Shown here in pieces: positions 24,160 to 33,971 of a stretch of DNA of 64,000 nucleotides. A program made the translations under genes and the position numbers. Origin of the DNA: Abditibacteriaceae bacterium (GTDB lineage Bacteria > Armatimonadota > Abditibacteriia > Abditibacteriales > Abditibacteriaceae). The stretch is from the NCBI GenBank assembly GCA_019239895.1, contig JAFAZH010000042.1, forward strand, positions 42,788 to 106,787. The letters run 5' to 3'. Under the pieces are notes generated by a model. It was not told the DNA's origin. It searched no databases and saw nothing but the letters and a program-made list of their open reading frames with translations. The first letter of the stretch is position 1. Each line of letters opens with the position of its first letter.

Positions 24160-24819
24160 ATGAGACCTGATGTATCCCATCCGCCGAAGACCATGTCCGC
24201 CCGCCTACACGCCTCTATTGCCGCTTTAGCTGGTGTCTGTGCCGCCATAGCGTTCACCTTTTTTGGGCCGTGGCAATTAGCGCCATTAGTGGCCTGGGAT
24301 GTTATGGCCGTTGTGTATGTAACCTGGGTCATGGTAACGGTGCTGCGCTTAACGCCTCAAGAAACAGCGAGCTTAGCGGGGCGGGAAGACCCCAGTCGGG
24401 CTGCTACTACTGGCTTGTTACTCCTGGCTAGTGTTGTGAGTCTGCTGGCGGTTGGTGTCTTAATTTTTAGAGCGGGTCAAGCTGAGGGCTGGGTTAAGCT
24501 TCTCCAGGTGGGTCTTGGAGTCATCAGTGTTGTCCTCTCCTGGAGCCTGGTGCATACCGTCTTTACCCTGCATTATGCTCGGCTCTATTATACCGAGCCT
24601 GTAGGAGGGGTAGATTTTAACAACGAGGATGAACGCCCAAGCTATTTAGATTTTGCCTACTTAGCCTTTACGATTGGCATGACATTCCAGGTCTCCGATA
24701 CCAGCCTCAGCACCAGAGAGTTGCGCGTGGCGGCGTTGCGCCATGCTCTCTTGTCCTATGTTTTCGGTACCGTGATTGTGGCAACGACGATTAACCTCGT
24801 AGCTGGTCTCAGCAAATAG
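24160..24819 (+). CDS. DUF1345 family membrane protein
   Basis: An integral membrane protein of 219 residues with about five hydrophobic segments (ASIAALAGVCAAIAFTFFG, LVAWDVMAVVYVTWVMVTV, AATTGLLLLASVVSLLAVGV, VGLGVISVVLSWSLVHTVF, ALLSYVFGTVIVATTINL). The stretch HTVFTLHYARLYY followed by YLDFAYLAFTIGMTFQVSDT is the recognisable core of DUF1345. Its function is unknown; the final part resembles a potassium-channel-like re-entrant motif in family descriptions, but nothing here proves transport. A TATCAT seven bases before the ATG could be the -10 of a leaderless transcript. Confidence 0.85.
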   Translation: MRPDVSHPPKTMSARLHASIAALAGVCAAIAFTFFGPWQLAPLVAWDVMAVVYVTWVMVTVLRLTPQETASLAGREDPSRAATTGLLLLASVVSLLAVGVLIFRAGQAEGWVKLLQVGLGVISVVLSWSLVHTVFTLHYARLYYTEPVGGVDFNNEDERPSYLDFAYLAFTIGMTFQVSDTSLSTRELRVAALRHALLSYVFGTVIVATTINLVAGLSK

Positions 24820-24886
24820 ATTCGGACGAGATAGATGAAGATGAGAGATTCGAGCAAGTTATGGTGGCCTTAATTCATTGACTGCA

Positions 24887-24930
24887 CCATATCAAAAGCA
24901 TTCTGTCATCGCACAATGCTTTTGATATGG
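24887..24930. terminator. bidirectional hairpin between convergent genes
   Basis: A perfect 16-bp stem (24887-24902 with 24915-24930) around a 12-base loop lies between the DUF1345 gene end (24819) and the VWA pseudogene end (24943). Confidence 0.7.
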
Positions 24931-24942
24931 CAAGAGCTGAGA

Positions 24943-26899
24943 TTAAGCAGGTGGCAGCAAAACTTGATGCACTAAAGGTAGCGCAATGAGTTTCTCAATG
25001 CGGTTCCAGTCGAGACGCCCGGAAAGGCTAAAAACCGTGTCCCCTGTTTTAGGTGGCGTAGATTGGGTCGGCTTGCCTGCATTCTCAACCGTGAATCCCG
25101 CAGCACTCAACTGTTTTTCCTGGGCAGTGCTTACAGGTTCTCCTGTGTTAATTTGCAACTCGACCTCGATAGTTGTAGCCTCGTCTTTTAGGGGTGGTGG
25201 CGTCCTTTGGGGCTGCTGGGTTTTTTAGACTCGAGGCTGCTTGAACGGCCTGCTTCTTTTCTACAATGAGACGGCGCAATGAGGGCGTTACTTTTAACAT
25301 CCAGAGAACTTTTAAACGCTCTTCAGATGTCATCTTTTCCAGTAATTGACGCCCTAATTCACGGCCAAACCGTATATCGTCCTTTTGCATTGCGGTGAGA
25401 TCGGGCAACTGCGCATCCACCGACAGTGTCACGGCAGCCAAACGTGCTGTTTCCGCTGCATCGCCTGTTGGTTGTGTCTGGCCTGTTACTGTGGCTCCGT
25501 CCGCCACAGGATTTGGAGCAGCATCGCTGGTTGAAGTGCCAGCACTTGAAGCAGTGCCATCAGTTGTTGTGGCCGGAGCCGTAGCGTTTGAAGCCGTAAT
25601 GTCTGGAGCAGTGCCAGATGCATGATTTGCCGCTCCCGACGAGTTGGGTAGTGACCGCCTTCTACTGCTTTGATTTTGTGTCCTATTGTTCGACCGTGTT
25701 GAACCACGACCAGGAGGTTGGGAATCTTGGATTTCATTAGAGGCATAGCCAGTCGCGTCTGTTGGTGCAACTGGCTGTGCATTATTGGGGTAAGCAGCGG
25801 CACCAGGATTAAGAAAATGGATCATCAGAAAGCGCGCCGCCCACACCTGACGCAGAGCCAAGACCTTCTGAATTTGGTCGCGCAGTGCAACACGGTTTTT
25901 ATCGAGCATCCTCAGGTACGCCACGCGCTCAAGTGGGGACAGCCCCCACAGCGCCGGGGGTAAATCCTGGCGCGTGAGACCTGGTGGCAACTCGAAATTC
26001 TGTGGCCTTGTAGCGTCTACAAAATCCCAAGAGCTTTGATCATAGTTAGGTTGAAGCTTAGATTGCACGCGCTGCACGAACGCGTTGCTTCCTGATTGTC
26101 GTGCCATTGTATCAAGCAGGAGTTGCTGCTTCCATGCCACAACCCCTAATTTGCCGTAAGGCAGGTAAGTCGCGTTGAGCTGACGATTAAGCTCATCAAT
26201 TTTGGCATCATAAGGTGTCAGTCCCTGCACGACCGCCTGAGGTAGTTCGCCTGGCCCAAAGAGACGCAGGTAACGCCCCCCGCCCATTTCTGCCATATGT
26301 TTCCACTCTGGAGTGGCAGATTCATACTGGCCATAGTTGCAGTCAATCACGCTCAGAATAAAGCCTGCCTTGACCGCTTCGGGAATCACTAGAGCGGGAT
26401 CGGACCGCGCATCGTTCTTAATGTAGCCGATAGGTTCGTTCCCTACCACCCAAATAACCCGCTGCACATCCTGGCCTGGCGACCACTGAATCTGTTGCGT
26501 AGCCACATGGACAATGTGCGCTGGCCATTCGTTCCCCCCCGAAACCCGTAGCAACAACCTGCGCTAAAGTCTGTTGAAAAGTGTTGAGATCATCGGTTAA
26601 AGGGAAGGTGCGGTATTGGTCTGGATCACCGTACAGCAGCAGTCCTACCCGCAACCGGGGACGCGGTTCACGGTTATAAATTTCATGCAGTATTTGCAAC
26701 ATAACTGTTTGGCGTCTTTATGTAGTGACCACATACTGCCACTGCAATCAAGCAGAAAAGTCACTTCTACCTGGGAAGGCTCAGGTCTGTTGTTGATTAC
26801 CTGTGCCGACAGGGGTGCTGATACCATAATCGTCCTATAGATCAGCAAGGCAATTAGCAGAAGAAATCTTCTGTGCCAAGGGCTAACCGTGACGTACAT
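24943..26899 (-). pseudogene. secreted von Willebrand A (VWA) domain protein broken by three frameshifts
   Basis: Four overlapping open pieces in different frames read as one protein of about 650 residues. The start at 26899 has GGAGG five bases upstream and a signal peptide (RRFLLLIALLIYRTIMVSAP). A VWA domain follows: VEVTFLLDCSGSMWSLHKDAK, then RLRVGLLLYGD, then TGFGGNEWPAHIVHVA once the frames are joined, then VIWVVGNEPIGY. The middle is Ser/Asn/Thr-rich, the next part is helical (LTAMQKDDIRFGRELGRQLLEKM), and the end reads IEVELQINTGEPVSTAQEKQL. Breaks lie at 26703-26709 (one base missing), at the seven-C run 26534-26540 (one too many) and at the six-T run 25221-25226 (one too many). Either a decayed gene or sequence errors in homopolymers. 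Confidence 0.8.
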
Positions 26900-27027
26900 A
26901 TCTGCCTCCAAGTAACAAAACGCTCAAACGAGTGCAGCCAAATAGGTAGTACTGATGTAGTTTAATTGTACATCATTCGGTATCAAAGCACACTTGTGCC
27001 TGATATGACTCAAAGCTTAACTATCTT

Positions 27028-27318
27028 TCATTCGCGTGGTAGAGCATCAATATAACTGCCGATTTCGTCCACTAAGTCTTTTAAGCCATCTAAGCATACT
27101 GGATCACCAGTCTGGCGGGTTTCCCAGTTTTCGGCTTTGGTGCGTTCGGCCACCATCTGAATCAAGTTGCCCGGTTTCTTACCAACGTAAACCCGTTCTG
27201 TGTGCCGCTCTACATTTTCGGGGAGTGCGTTCTTGATGCTATCTATTTCCTGGAGCATTTTTTCCCGAATGTGCATGAGCAGACGAGAAACCATTGGGGG
27301 TGTCACTTCAAGTGCCAT
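27028..27318 (-). CDS. small hypothetical soluble protein
   Basis: A 96-residue protein of no known family. I use the ATG at 27318 because AAGGTG lies six bases before it; an in-frame GTG at 27327 is weaker. The sequence is charged and mostly helical (VSRLLMHIREKMLQEIDSIKNAL, then VYVGKKPGNLIQMVAERTKAENW, then GLKDLVDEIGSYIDAL), without a signal peptide or membrane segment. It lies alone between the VWA pseudogene and lptD on the same strand. Confidence 0.55.
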   Translation of the reverse strand: MALEVTPPMVSRLLMHIREKMLQEIDSIKNALPENVERHTERVYVGKKPGNLIQMVAERTKAENWETRQTGDPVCLDGLKDLVDEIGSYIDALPRE

Positions 27319-27417
27319 TACATTCACCTTATTTGAGTTAGATTAAGCCGCTGATCGTGGTCGGTGTATTGCGAAAATTATAGCACGAACATTGGTTTGG
27401 GTGGAGCCTAACGGAGC

Positions 27418-30213
27418 TTAACGCACCACTCCCAGTTGAGGATTGAAGCCTGCGCCCTGCTGATTCATGCCCAAACGGGAGTCGAGGAAGGGGAACGCTT
27501 TCAAAGCGAGATCGAGGCGAAATTCTTTGCGCTCACTATCGAAGGTGGCATACAGGTTAAAGCAGTGCAAATCTTGCACGACGCGAAACTGGGTGAAGTC
27601 GAACTGTTTGGTGAATCCGTTGTAACTGGTGAGAGCCTGCACCCTGGTTTTGTGGGTGACGAACAGATCGGCGGTGGCATTGGCTTGAGAAATCTGATGC
27701 GTTGTGGGAGAGTAGCGCAAGCCGAGGTCGAGAGTGCCTCCTAAAATTTTGGTGGGGCGGCGGGCGGCGTGAAGATAGCTGACTAAATCGCCATACTTGC
27801 CGCTTTGGGGTGAATAGTTGATATTGAGCGAATAGTAAAACGAGTGCGTGGGGGCGAATTGAATGGTGCCGATGATGTCGTTGGAGATACTATTTTGCAG
27901 GTCTCGCCCGGTGGATAAGCCAAAGCGAAACATTCGGCTGGGCTGCAACGAGACAGTGCCTGCTATAGTTTCCCCTGGCGTGAGAAAATCGAACTGAAAC
28001 GGAGTGAAGCCAACTGTTTTTAATTTGTAATAGTTCACCGTGAAGTTCAGCAGATGGTTGCTGGCGGTGTTCAGCCCATAGTTCGGTTGAGGGATTGCGG
28101 TCGGAATCGTGGGCTGCTGTGGCGTTTCATAGAAAGGTGTGCCCAAACCCTGATTTAAGTCAGCGTTAAAAGGCCCGGTGGTCTTAAAGAGTCCATTATC
28201 CCATTGCAGCCCATAGTTATAGTTATAACGCGCGGCGTCGTCTGAGTAGAACGCTTGTTCAAAGCGTCCAGTTGCATTGAGGGTAGATTCGCTGGCCCCT
28301 GATTTAAAGAGCTGAATCGGGCGCGGTAAGGCATCATAGAGAAAGTCGGCCCGCGTGAGCTTTTGTTGGGAGGCTGGCTCGTTGAATTCCCCAATGCCCA
28401 AAAGCAGATTGCCCGGCACGTAACGTTGCAAAAATGGCAGGTGCAAGCGGTTCGCATCGCTTTCTAGCAGCAGTTCGGGGATGCGCTCTAACTGATAGGC
28501 TCCATTAACCTGGCTGCGGCCTGTTAGATCATAGTGCAGTTCGGTGCGCAGCGTAGCATTAAAGGTGTGCGCCTGATGGACAAGATCGAAGATGTTATCT
28601 AAGGTCTTGCTGGCGGGCACGCCACTACTCTGTGTATCGGTGTAAATGGATGAAGCATCGAGATGGAAACCACTCCCCAAATCCTGCTGATGCTGGAAAG
28701 TCACCCCAAAATCGCGGAAGGTCGAAAAGCTAGAGGTGGTATTGTTATAGCGCAGGAAAAGGCCGCTTTGCATACGCGGTCTATTGAAATTAAAAGCAAT
28801 ATCGCCGTTTTGCGCACTCCCCAAGCCAAACTCATTATTTTGCGTGGATTGGAAATTGATGTTGGAGGTCAACGACTTGGAGATTCTCAATATACGCTGA
28901 ATGCGAGTATCAAACTCGCGCCCGCTGGTCTTGCCATTGCCGGTTAAACCATAAAGATAAAACAATCCGGCTCCAGCGGCCAACTCCCGCTGAAAGCCCA
29001 GACCAATGCCGCGTTTTTGCAAAGCGTCAATGAGCAACGAATCGGTACGATGCTCGTTGGCCGCCAGGTCATAGAGAGTGCGCACGAAGAAACCATCAAT
29101 ATCATTTTGGCCTACCGTCGGTTGTAAACCGAGGCGGCGACTGCGCTGGCCATTGAGTGGAATTACATAGGCAGGCAGCGGTATGATTTTGTGGCGGAAG
29201 AGATAAAGCGAATTACGGTGCAGCACAATGCGGTCTGGCTCGCCCTTGGCATCCCGATAAAAGTCGAGGCGTTTCGACAAGATATAGTAGTGGTCACGGT
29301 CACAGGACGTAAACTTAAAGTTGCTGCCCTGCACCGAACTGATGTCGCCCGTAGTGCGGTCGTAAGCGCCGGAAACCGCCGCGCCACTCACATAGAGCGG
29401 ATCAAGCACTGTGCCATAGGGAAACTCATCCGGCTGAAAGATGCGGTCAATCTGGGATAAAACCCAGCCACCCGTGTCGGTATTGAAAACAATCTTCTTG
29501 CCCTTAAACTCCTTGCCACGCACCGTAACGGTAAGGTTGCCCGTCAGCACGGCTTTATGGCTGCGCTCGTCGTAAACCCCACGATCACCGTGGACAACGA
29601 AGTCCCGGCCATAAGTAAAGGTCATCGGCCCCTGACTAAAAATTAGTTCTTGCTCGGTATCTTCAATGACGCCGCCCGGTGCATCAACATGGAACTCCTG
29701 GCGCGGTAGCTCACTGCCAGAAGTTGGATCATCCGCATGGTTAGCCGGGGGCGTGATGATCGCATTGGCCGGATTGCCGTTATTGGAAGTTGGGCTATTC
29801 GGCTGACCGTTAATAGGCGGCGCGGCAGGATTTTGCACGGGAGGCGCGATCCCCGTACCGTTAGTATTGGAAGTGTTAGTCTGGGTGTTGCTCCCCACTG
29901 TGGTGGCCGGAGCTGTAGGATTATTTTCCAGGGCGGTCGGATTATTCCCTGAAGGTGGCAGAGTGTTCTGAGCCAAAATAACAGGCGGCGCGATTTCAGG
30001 AATCTTCTGAAATGGCATTTGCTCCGCAGTGACATTGCCTGGCTCTTGAGTCGGGGCAATCTGGGGCGCAGAGTTCGGTTGTGCCGCTGGTGTGGGACTA
30101 TTAGGTATTGCTGGCGCGGCCAGAATAGGTGCCTGACAGCCAAGCGTGAGATGTCCGTAAGCGACCGCAAAGAGAAGGCGTCGAGTGCGGCGATTGGGTG
30201 TAGGGAAAGGCAT
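27418..30213 (-). CDS. lptD: LPS-assembly outer-membrane protein LptD
   Basis: LptD inserts lipopolysaccharide into the outer leaflet of the outer membrane. The protein has a signal peptide, a long Pro/Asn/Thr-rich spacer to about residue 180, an OstA/LptA-like beta domain at about 185-285 (QGPMTFTYGRDFVVHGDRGVY, AVLTGNLTVTVRGKEFKGKK) and a C-terminal LptD barrel of about 600 residues (RIVLHRNSLYLFRHKIIPLPAYVIPL, QLERIPELLLESDAN). The usual LptD cysteine pattern for disulphides is not evident: few cysteines are present. The start is uncertain; I use the ATG at 30213, while an in-frame TTG at 30225 is also open. The permease gene lies just upstream on the same strand, which supports the assignment. 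Confidence 0.9.
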   Translation of the reverse strand: MPFPTPNRRTRRLLFAVAYGHLTLGCQAPILAAPAIPNSPTPAAQPNSAPQIAPTQEPGNVTAEQMPFQKIPEIAPPVILAQNTLPPSGNNPTALENNPTAPATTVGSNTQTNTSNTNGTGIAPPVQNPAAPPINGQPNSPTSNNGNPANAIITPPANHADDPTSGSELPRQEFHVDAPGGVIEDTEQELIFSQGPMTFTYGRDFVVHGDRGVYDERSHKAVLTGNLTVTVRGKEFKGKKIVFNTDTGGWVLSQIDRIFQPDEFPYGTVLDPLYVSGAAVSGAYDRTTGDISSVQGSNFKFTSCDRDHYYILSKRLDFYRDAKGEPDRIVLHRNSLYLFRHKIIPLPAYVIPLNGQRSRRLGLQPTVGQNDIDGFFVRTLYDLAANEHRTDSLLIDALQKRGIGLGFQRELAAGAGLFYLYGLTGNGKTSGREFDTRIQRILRISKSLTSNINFQSTQNNEFGLGSAQNGDIAFNFNRPRMQSGLFLRYNNTTSSFSTFRDFGVTFQHQQDLGSGFHLDASSIYTDTQSSGVPASKTLDNIFDLVHQAHTFNATLRTELHYDLTGRSQVNGAYQLERIPELLLESDANRLHLPFLQRYVPGNLLLGIGEFNEPASQQKLTRADFLYDALPRPIQLFKSGASESTLNATGRFEQAFYSDDAARYNYNYGLQWDNGLFKTTGPFNADLNQGLGTPFYETPQQPTIPTAIPQPNYGLNTASNHLLNFTVNYYKLKTVGFTPFQFDFLTPGETIAGTVSLQPSRMFRFGLSTGRDLQNSISNDIIGTIQFAPTHSFYYSLNINYSPQSGKYGDLVSYLHAARRPTKILGGTLDLGLRYSPTTHQISQANATADLFVTHKTRVQALTSYNGFTKQFDFTQFRVVQDLHCFNLYATFDSERKEFRLDLALKAFPFLDSRLGMNQQGAGFNPQLGVVR

Positions 30214-30329
30214 CTTAGAAGGCAAAAGGAAAAATGTAAAGGGTAAAATGCAAACAGCAGATACAGCCGAAGCACTATAGCTTAACGTCTCATTTTTAAC
30301 TTTTAACTTTGCTTTTGCATTTTCCTTCC

Positions 30330-31544
30330 TTACCGTTCGCGCCAGAGTAAGCCAAGTCCTGCCAGTACAAAAAGCCCATTGGTGAGCCAGGCAGCGGTAA
30401 AAGGAGTCAGATACCCGGCAATTCCCAGGGCACGAAACCAGCCGTCAAAACCTTGCCAGAGAAACGCCAGGCCAAAGGCGCAGACGAGGCCAGCGAAGGA
30501 ACCCTGACGAGCAAAGCGCAAGGCGAGGGGAGCCGCGACTAGAGCCATGACGAAACAGGCAAAAGGCAGCGACCAACGCCGGTAATAATCCACGCGCCAT
30601 TCCTTGATCTTGTTCTGGTCGAACCCCGAATGAGAAAGGTCGTTCATCTTTTGCGATAACTCATCGGTCGTCATGGAGAATGGCTGCTTCTGGTCGGCCC
30701 AGTAAGTCGAAAGCTCTTGTGCCACGTTGATTTTTTCAGTGCGGAAGGGAGCCTCGAAGCGCAACCGTCCCTGGTCATCATAGATATGATGCACAACATC
30801 TTCCAGAATCCACTGGTTAGGCACTTTGGCATTTTCGTGTGCGGTCTTGGCGATGATGACAGTCGGGAATGTGGTAGGAGCAATGGCCGTGAAAGTGCCG
30901 GAACCGCGCTCGTAAATCATCACATTATAGAGCACATGGTTTTCGACGCTGCCAACATAAAAATAGTAGTTCCCAACACGAAAATATTTATCGCTTTCAA
31001 TCACTGGCTCAATGGAGCGCGACATCAATTGGGACAGACTCTTTTCGGCCATATCGTTGGTATAAGGCGCGACCTTTTCGACAATCCACCAATCAGCCAG
31101 TGATGCGGCTAGGGCCATCGCCAGGAACGGCATAATAATACGTGGGATGGACGCGCCCCCAACGCGCAACGCAATAATCTCGTTATCGCGCACCGCTCGA
31201 TTCAGCACCAGACAAACGGCCAAGATGACGCCAGCGGGAATGCCCTGCACCGAAAATCCGGGCGAAGCCAGGATAAAAAGGCGTAGCACGGGCAAGATGC
31301 TCATGCCGTGATTGACAATAGAGTTAATGGCCCAGTAAACAAAATTGCCTGCCAGGACTAATACCAGGACGATAAGGCCAATGGACATTGGCAGCAGCAT
31401 CTCGCGCGCATAGCACCAGTCGCACAGATTCAGACGCAACCATTGCACCGATCCCGGTGGCTTGTTAATGCCGGTGGGGAGCGCTGGTTGATTTTCTGGG
31501 TTGTGGGGTGGGCGTGCTGAAACTGCGGGCGAGGCTGTAGCCAT
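30330..31544 (-). CDS. lptG: LptF/LptG-type LPS export permease (YjgP/YjgQ family)
   Basis: The inner-membrane permease half of the LptB2FG exporter that extracts LPS for transport to LptD. Six membrane segments are visible: three near the N-terminus (MSIGLIVLVLVLAGNFVYWA, VQGIPAGVILAVCLVLNRA, IIMPFLAMALAASLADWWIV) and three at the C-terminus, around a periplasmic beta-jellyroll (about 165-310). The coupling segment RDNEIIALRVGGASIPRI is diagnostic of the family. The first 45 residues are a Pro-rich extension. I use the ATG at 31544; GTG at 31568 is the longer option and neither has an SD. Only one permease is present, so either a second lies elsewhere or this one forms a homodimer. Assignment to F or G is not certain. 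Confidence 0.88.
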   Translation of the reverse strand: MATASPAVSARPPHNPENQPALPTGINKPPGSVQWLRLNLCDWCYAREMLLPMSIGLIVLVLVLAGNFVYWAINSIVNHGMSILPVLRLFILASPGFSVQGIPAGVILAVCLVLNRAVRDNEIIALRVGGASIPRIIMPFLAMALAASLADWWIVEKVAPYTNDMAEKSLSQLMSRSIEPVIESDKYFRVGNYYFYVGSVENHVLYNVMIYERGSGTFTAIAPTTFPTVIIAKTAHENAKVPNQWILEDVVHHIYDDQGRLRFEAPFRTEKINVAQELSTYWADQKQPFSMTTDELSQKMNDLSHSGFDQNKIKEWRVDYYRRWSLPFACFVMALVAAPLALRFARQGSFAGLVCAFGLAFLWQGFDGWFRALGIAGYLTPFTAAWLTNGLFVLAGLGLLWRER

Positions 31545-31645
31545 GAGAGAACAATATAGAAGCCGCACAGGTGCATGATTTTGGATGCATCACCTGCGGC
31601 CTAAATAAACTCTGCTGCGCTGTGGCAGCACATCCCAGTATAGCA

Positions 31646-31709
31646 AACGAGGCACGGAGTTTATTGAAGGGTTCACCACAAAGCCCTTGCCCAAGCTCCG
31701 TGCCTCGTT
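31646..31709. terminator. large hairpin between BatA-like and lptG genes
   Basis: AACGAGGCACGGAG (31646-31659) and its exact complement at 31696-31709 enclose 36 bases that pair further. It may end transcription of the VWA gene before lptG or belong to the adjacent repeat region. Confidence 0.45.
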
Positions 31710-31822
31710 CGGCACAGTTAAGTTACCGTAGTTACAGACTATGAGTAGAAGGGAATAGTTCCAGAACCTAGGCATTTGCCTCGACAAGCGTAGGTATGTA
31801 AGGATGGGTAGGTTTAGGGGAG

Positions 31823-31981
31823 GGGATAGCCCTCACCCCCGGCCCCTCTCCCAACCTTGGGAGAGGGGAGCACAAAGGATTATTTTCTCGTGAGAGCATT
31901 ACTGTTTGCAATAGGGCAGCATCTGCGCGTGACCTCCCCTCTCCCAAGGTTGGGAGAGGGGCCGGGGGTGAGGGCTATCCC
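31823..31981. repeat. 47-bp perfect inverted repeat, REP/MITE-like
   Basis: The arm 31823-31869 is the exact reverse complement of 31935-31981, separated by 65 bases. Each arm contains its own palindrome (CTCTCCCAACCTTGGGAGAG). Similarity continues imperfectly outward (GGTTTA on the left, TAAACC on the right). The CCTCACCCCCGGCCCCTCTC composition is typical of dispersed bacterial intergenic repeats. It lies just downstream of the BatA-like gene. Confidence 0.85.
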
Positions 31982-32009
31982 AACCGTAAACCTATCCTGA
32001 AGGATGGAG

Positions 32010-33941
32010 TTAGGTCGAGCGCACTCTTAATTTTCTGAAAACTGTGACAAGGGAGTCGGGACTCCATAGGGAGCCGCGATGATAGACCCACCATTCTAAG
32101 CCAAGAAGCGCCAGGGCCGCTAAGGTGATGTAACCCCATAATTCACGGTTGGCGCGGGCGTGGGTCTCGGCGGTGATGTTGGTATTCTCAACCTTGAGCG
32201 CAACGCCCGGTTGCAGATTACTTTCGCTTTTGCTGAGCAGGTTTACGGCAAACACTTGCTTCCAATCGGTTTTGCCGACGCGACCTGTCGCCGTGTAAAC
32301 GCCAACCCTGTCAGCACCATCATAAGCCACGGGCGAGGCAGAAACGGGAATGCTGCGACTGGTCTTGTCGGGGGCGGTGACGGTAATCTCCTGAATGCCC
32401 GGCGGCACCATTAAGGGCACCATCTCTCCGGCACGCAGGGCTGAACCTTCGGCGGGGCCAGTCGCTCCCCGTTGCGCCGTTAGCCAGCGCAGGGCATTCG
32501 TCACAAAAATGGGGAAGGCTACACGCATTGGCAGGTCAGTATCGAAAAGGTCAAAGCCGCACCAGACAACGCGCCGCCCTTTCTGTTCACCCGCTACAAT
32601 GAGCGGTGTTTTTTCGCCTTCCACAATCGCTTGTCCCCACGGTTTAAGCTGTGCGGCGATGGCCTGCGTAAAACGCACATCGTTCCACGGAGCGGAACGC
32701 GTAACAGGATGCTTCTTGTCATAATCCGCTACACTGGGCGCAGACGCGACACCGACTTTAGTCACTGGAGATAAATCCGTAACGGTGTTAAAAACGAGTT
32801 GATTGGTATCGGGCAAGTTCGGCGAATTGATACCGTCGCATACCACGACATCGTAACTACCCTTGGCTTTGGCCGCAGCCAGATCGCCGGGGGTGGTGCG
32901 AAACACTTGAACGTGGGGATCAAGATTCAAAGCATTTTCTAAGAAGGTATTGCCGTTGGTAAGTAAAAGCACTTTAAGATTCTGGGGCGCGGACAGCACG
33001 GCATAAGCGGCGTTATCGGTCTTGAGGTCGTCATCGGCATCAAAGCGCACGCTAAAAAGTCCCTGTTGAAAGGTGAGGTCGCCGAAGAGTTGGGCTTGCT
33101 GCCCAGGGCCTTTTTCGCTGGCGGCAGGGATTGTCATGGGACGTACTTCGACCAGATCGTTATCGTGTGATAGTTCTAAATTGACACTTTTTTCGTGGGA
33201 CGAAAAGTTGGAAGCTGTTACGAAAATCTGTGGATTCGTATTCGCGCCATAGCCGCGCCGCACATCCATCGCGGTGATAGCCAGGTTTTCGTTGCCCTTA
33301 CCAATACGCACAAATTGCAAACCAACTTTGCCCAGCGACAAATCATTGATAGGAGCCACCGCCCCATCGCTAAGCACATAAATTTGCGGGTTCTGCTTGC
33401 CCCGTAACAATGAGGAAGCCAGCACTATCGCTTCACGCAAATTGCAGCCCGTGTCCTGGGTGCGGGCGCTGGTTATGGCCTTCTTTAAAATGTTTTTATC
33501 GGCAGTCAGCGGGGCCAAGACGCGCGTTTGTGCCGCAGAAGAAATAACCGTCGCCTGGTCTCCGGTCGAAAGCGCATTAATTAAGCGTCCCGCTTCAGAA
33601 CGAGCTTGCTCGAAGCGCGAAGGCTGCACATCGGTGGCGACCATTGAGCCGGAGGCATCCATAATGATAGCGATGGTTTGCCCACCCGCTGCCAACACTT
33701 TGATCGAAGGCCGCACGAGGGCGAAAATAGCTAAGGCCAGAAACGCCAGTTGCAACCACATCAAAAGTGATGAGCGCAATCGCTGCCAGGGTGCATTCGC
33801 CTGCAAATCGCGTAACGCCGAGTGCCACAGGAACGTGGACGAAATCACCCGCTCCTTACGCTTGAGACGCAGCACATAGAGCAGCAACACTACCCCCAGC
33901 AGGCCAGCGAAGAGAAAGTTAAGCGGGGCAATAAGGCTCAT
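32010..33941 (-). CDS. BatA-like membrane protein with VWA domain
   Basis: The protein begins with the two-helix BatA N-terminal domain (LNFLFAGLLGVVLLLYVLRLKRKE, SLLMWLQLAFLALAIFALVRP) and then has a VWA domain at about 85-240 with an intact metal site: IAIIMDASGSM, a threonine in QDTGCNLREAI and VLSDGAV. A long beta-rich part follows, including a glutamine-amidotransferase-like stretch (VVCDGINSPNLPD, GQAIVEGEKTPLIVAGEQKGRRVVW), and a last membrane helix near the C-terminus (LWGYITLAALALLGLEWWVY). Such proteins form operons with DUF58 and a MoxR ATPase; the DUF58 gene lies 30 bases upstream, but no MoxR gene is present. Confidence 0.9.
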   Translation of the reverse strand: MSLIAPLNFLFAGLLGVVLLLYVLRLKRKERVISSTFLWHSALRDLQANAPWQRLRSSLLMWLQLAFLALAIFALVRPSIKVLAAGGQTIAIIMDASGSMVATDVQPSRFEQARSEAGRLINALSTGDQATVISSAAQTRVLAPLTADKNILKKAITSARTQDTGCNLREAIVLASSLLRGKQNPQIYVLSDGAVAPINDLSLGKVGLQFVRIGKGNENLAITAMDVRRGYGANTNPQIFVTASNFSSHEKSVNLELSHDNDLVEVRPMTIPAASEKGPGQQAQLFGDLTFQQGLFSVRFDADDDLKTDNAAYAVLSAPQNLKVLLLTNGNTFLENALNLDPHVQVFRTTPGDLAAAKAKGSYDVVVCDGINSPNLPDTNQLVFNTVTDLSPVTKVGVASAPSVADYDKKHPVTRSAPWNDVRFTQAIAAQLKPWGQAIVEGEKTPLIVAGEQKGRRVVWCGFDLFDTDLPMRVAFPIFVTNALRWLTAQRGATGPAEGSALRAGEMVPLMVPPGIQEITVTAPDKTSRSIPVSASPVAYDGADRVGVYTATGRVGKTDWKQVFAVNLLSKSESNLQPGVALKVENTNITAETHARANRELWGYITLAALALLGLEWWVYHRGSLWSPDSLVTVFRKLRVRST

Positions 33942-33971
33942 AGTCGGGTGTCTAGCCTCAGATCATACGAC

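Larger units (their letters stand above)
31569..32009. other. 441-base gene-free stretch with two long hairpins
   Basis: No gene is supported here. It holds a 14-bp perfect inverted repeat (31646-31659 with 31696-31709, with an inner AAGGG/CCCTT pairing) and the 47-bp inverted repeat described separately. A 65-residue open frame across the first hairpin has no SD or family features. Confidence 0.75.

Noticed and set aside
31590..31787. 65-residue minus-strand frame
   Set aside because: It reads through a hairpin region without SD, promoter or recognisable domain.
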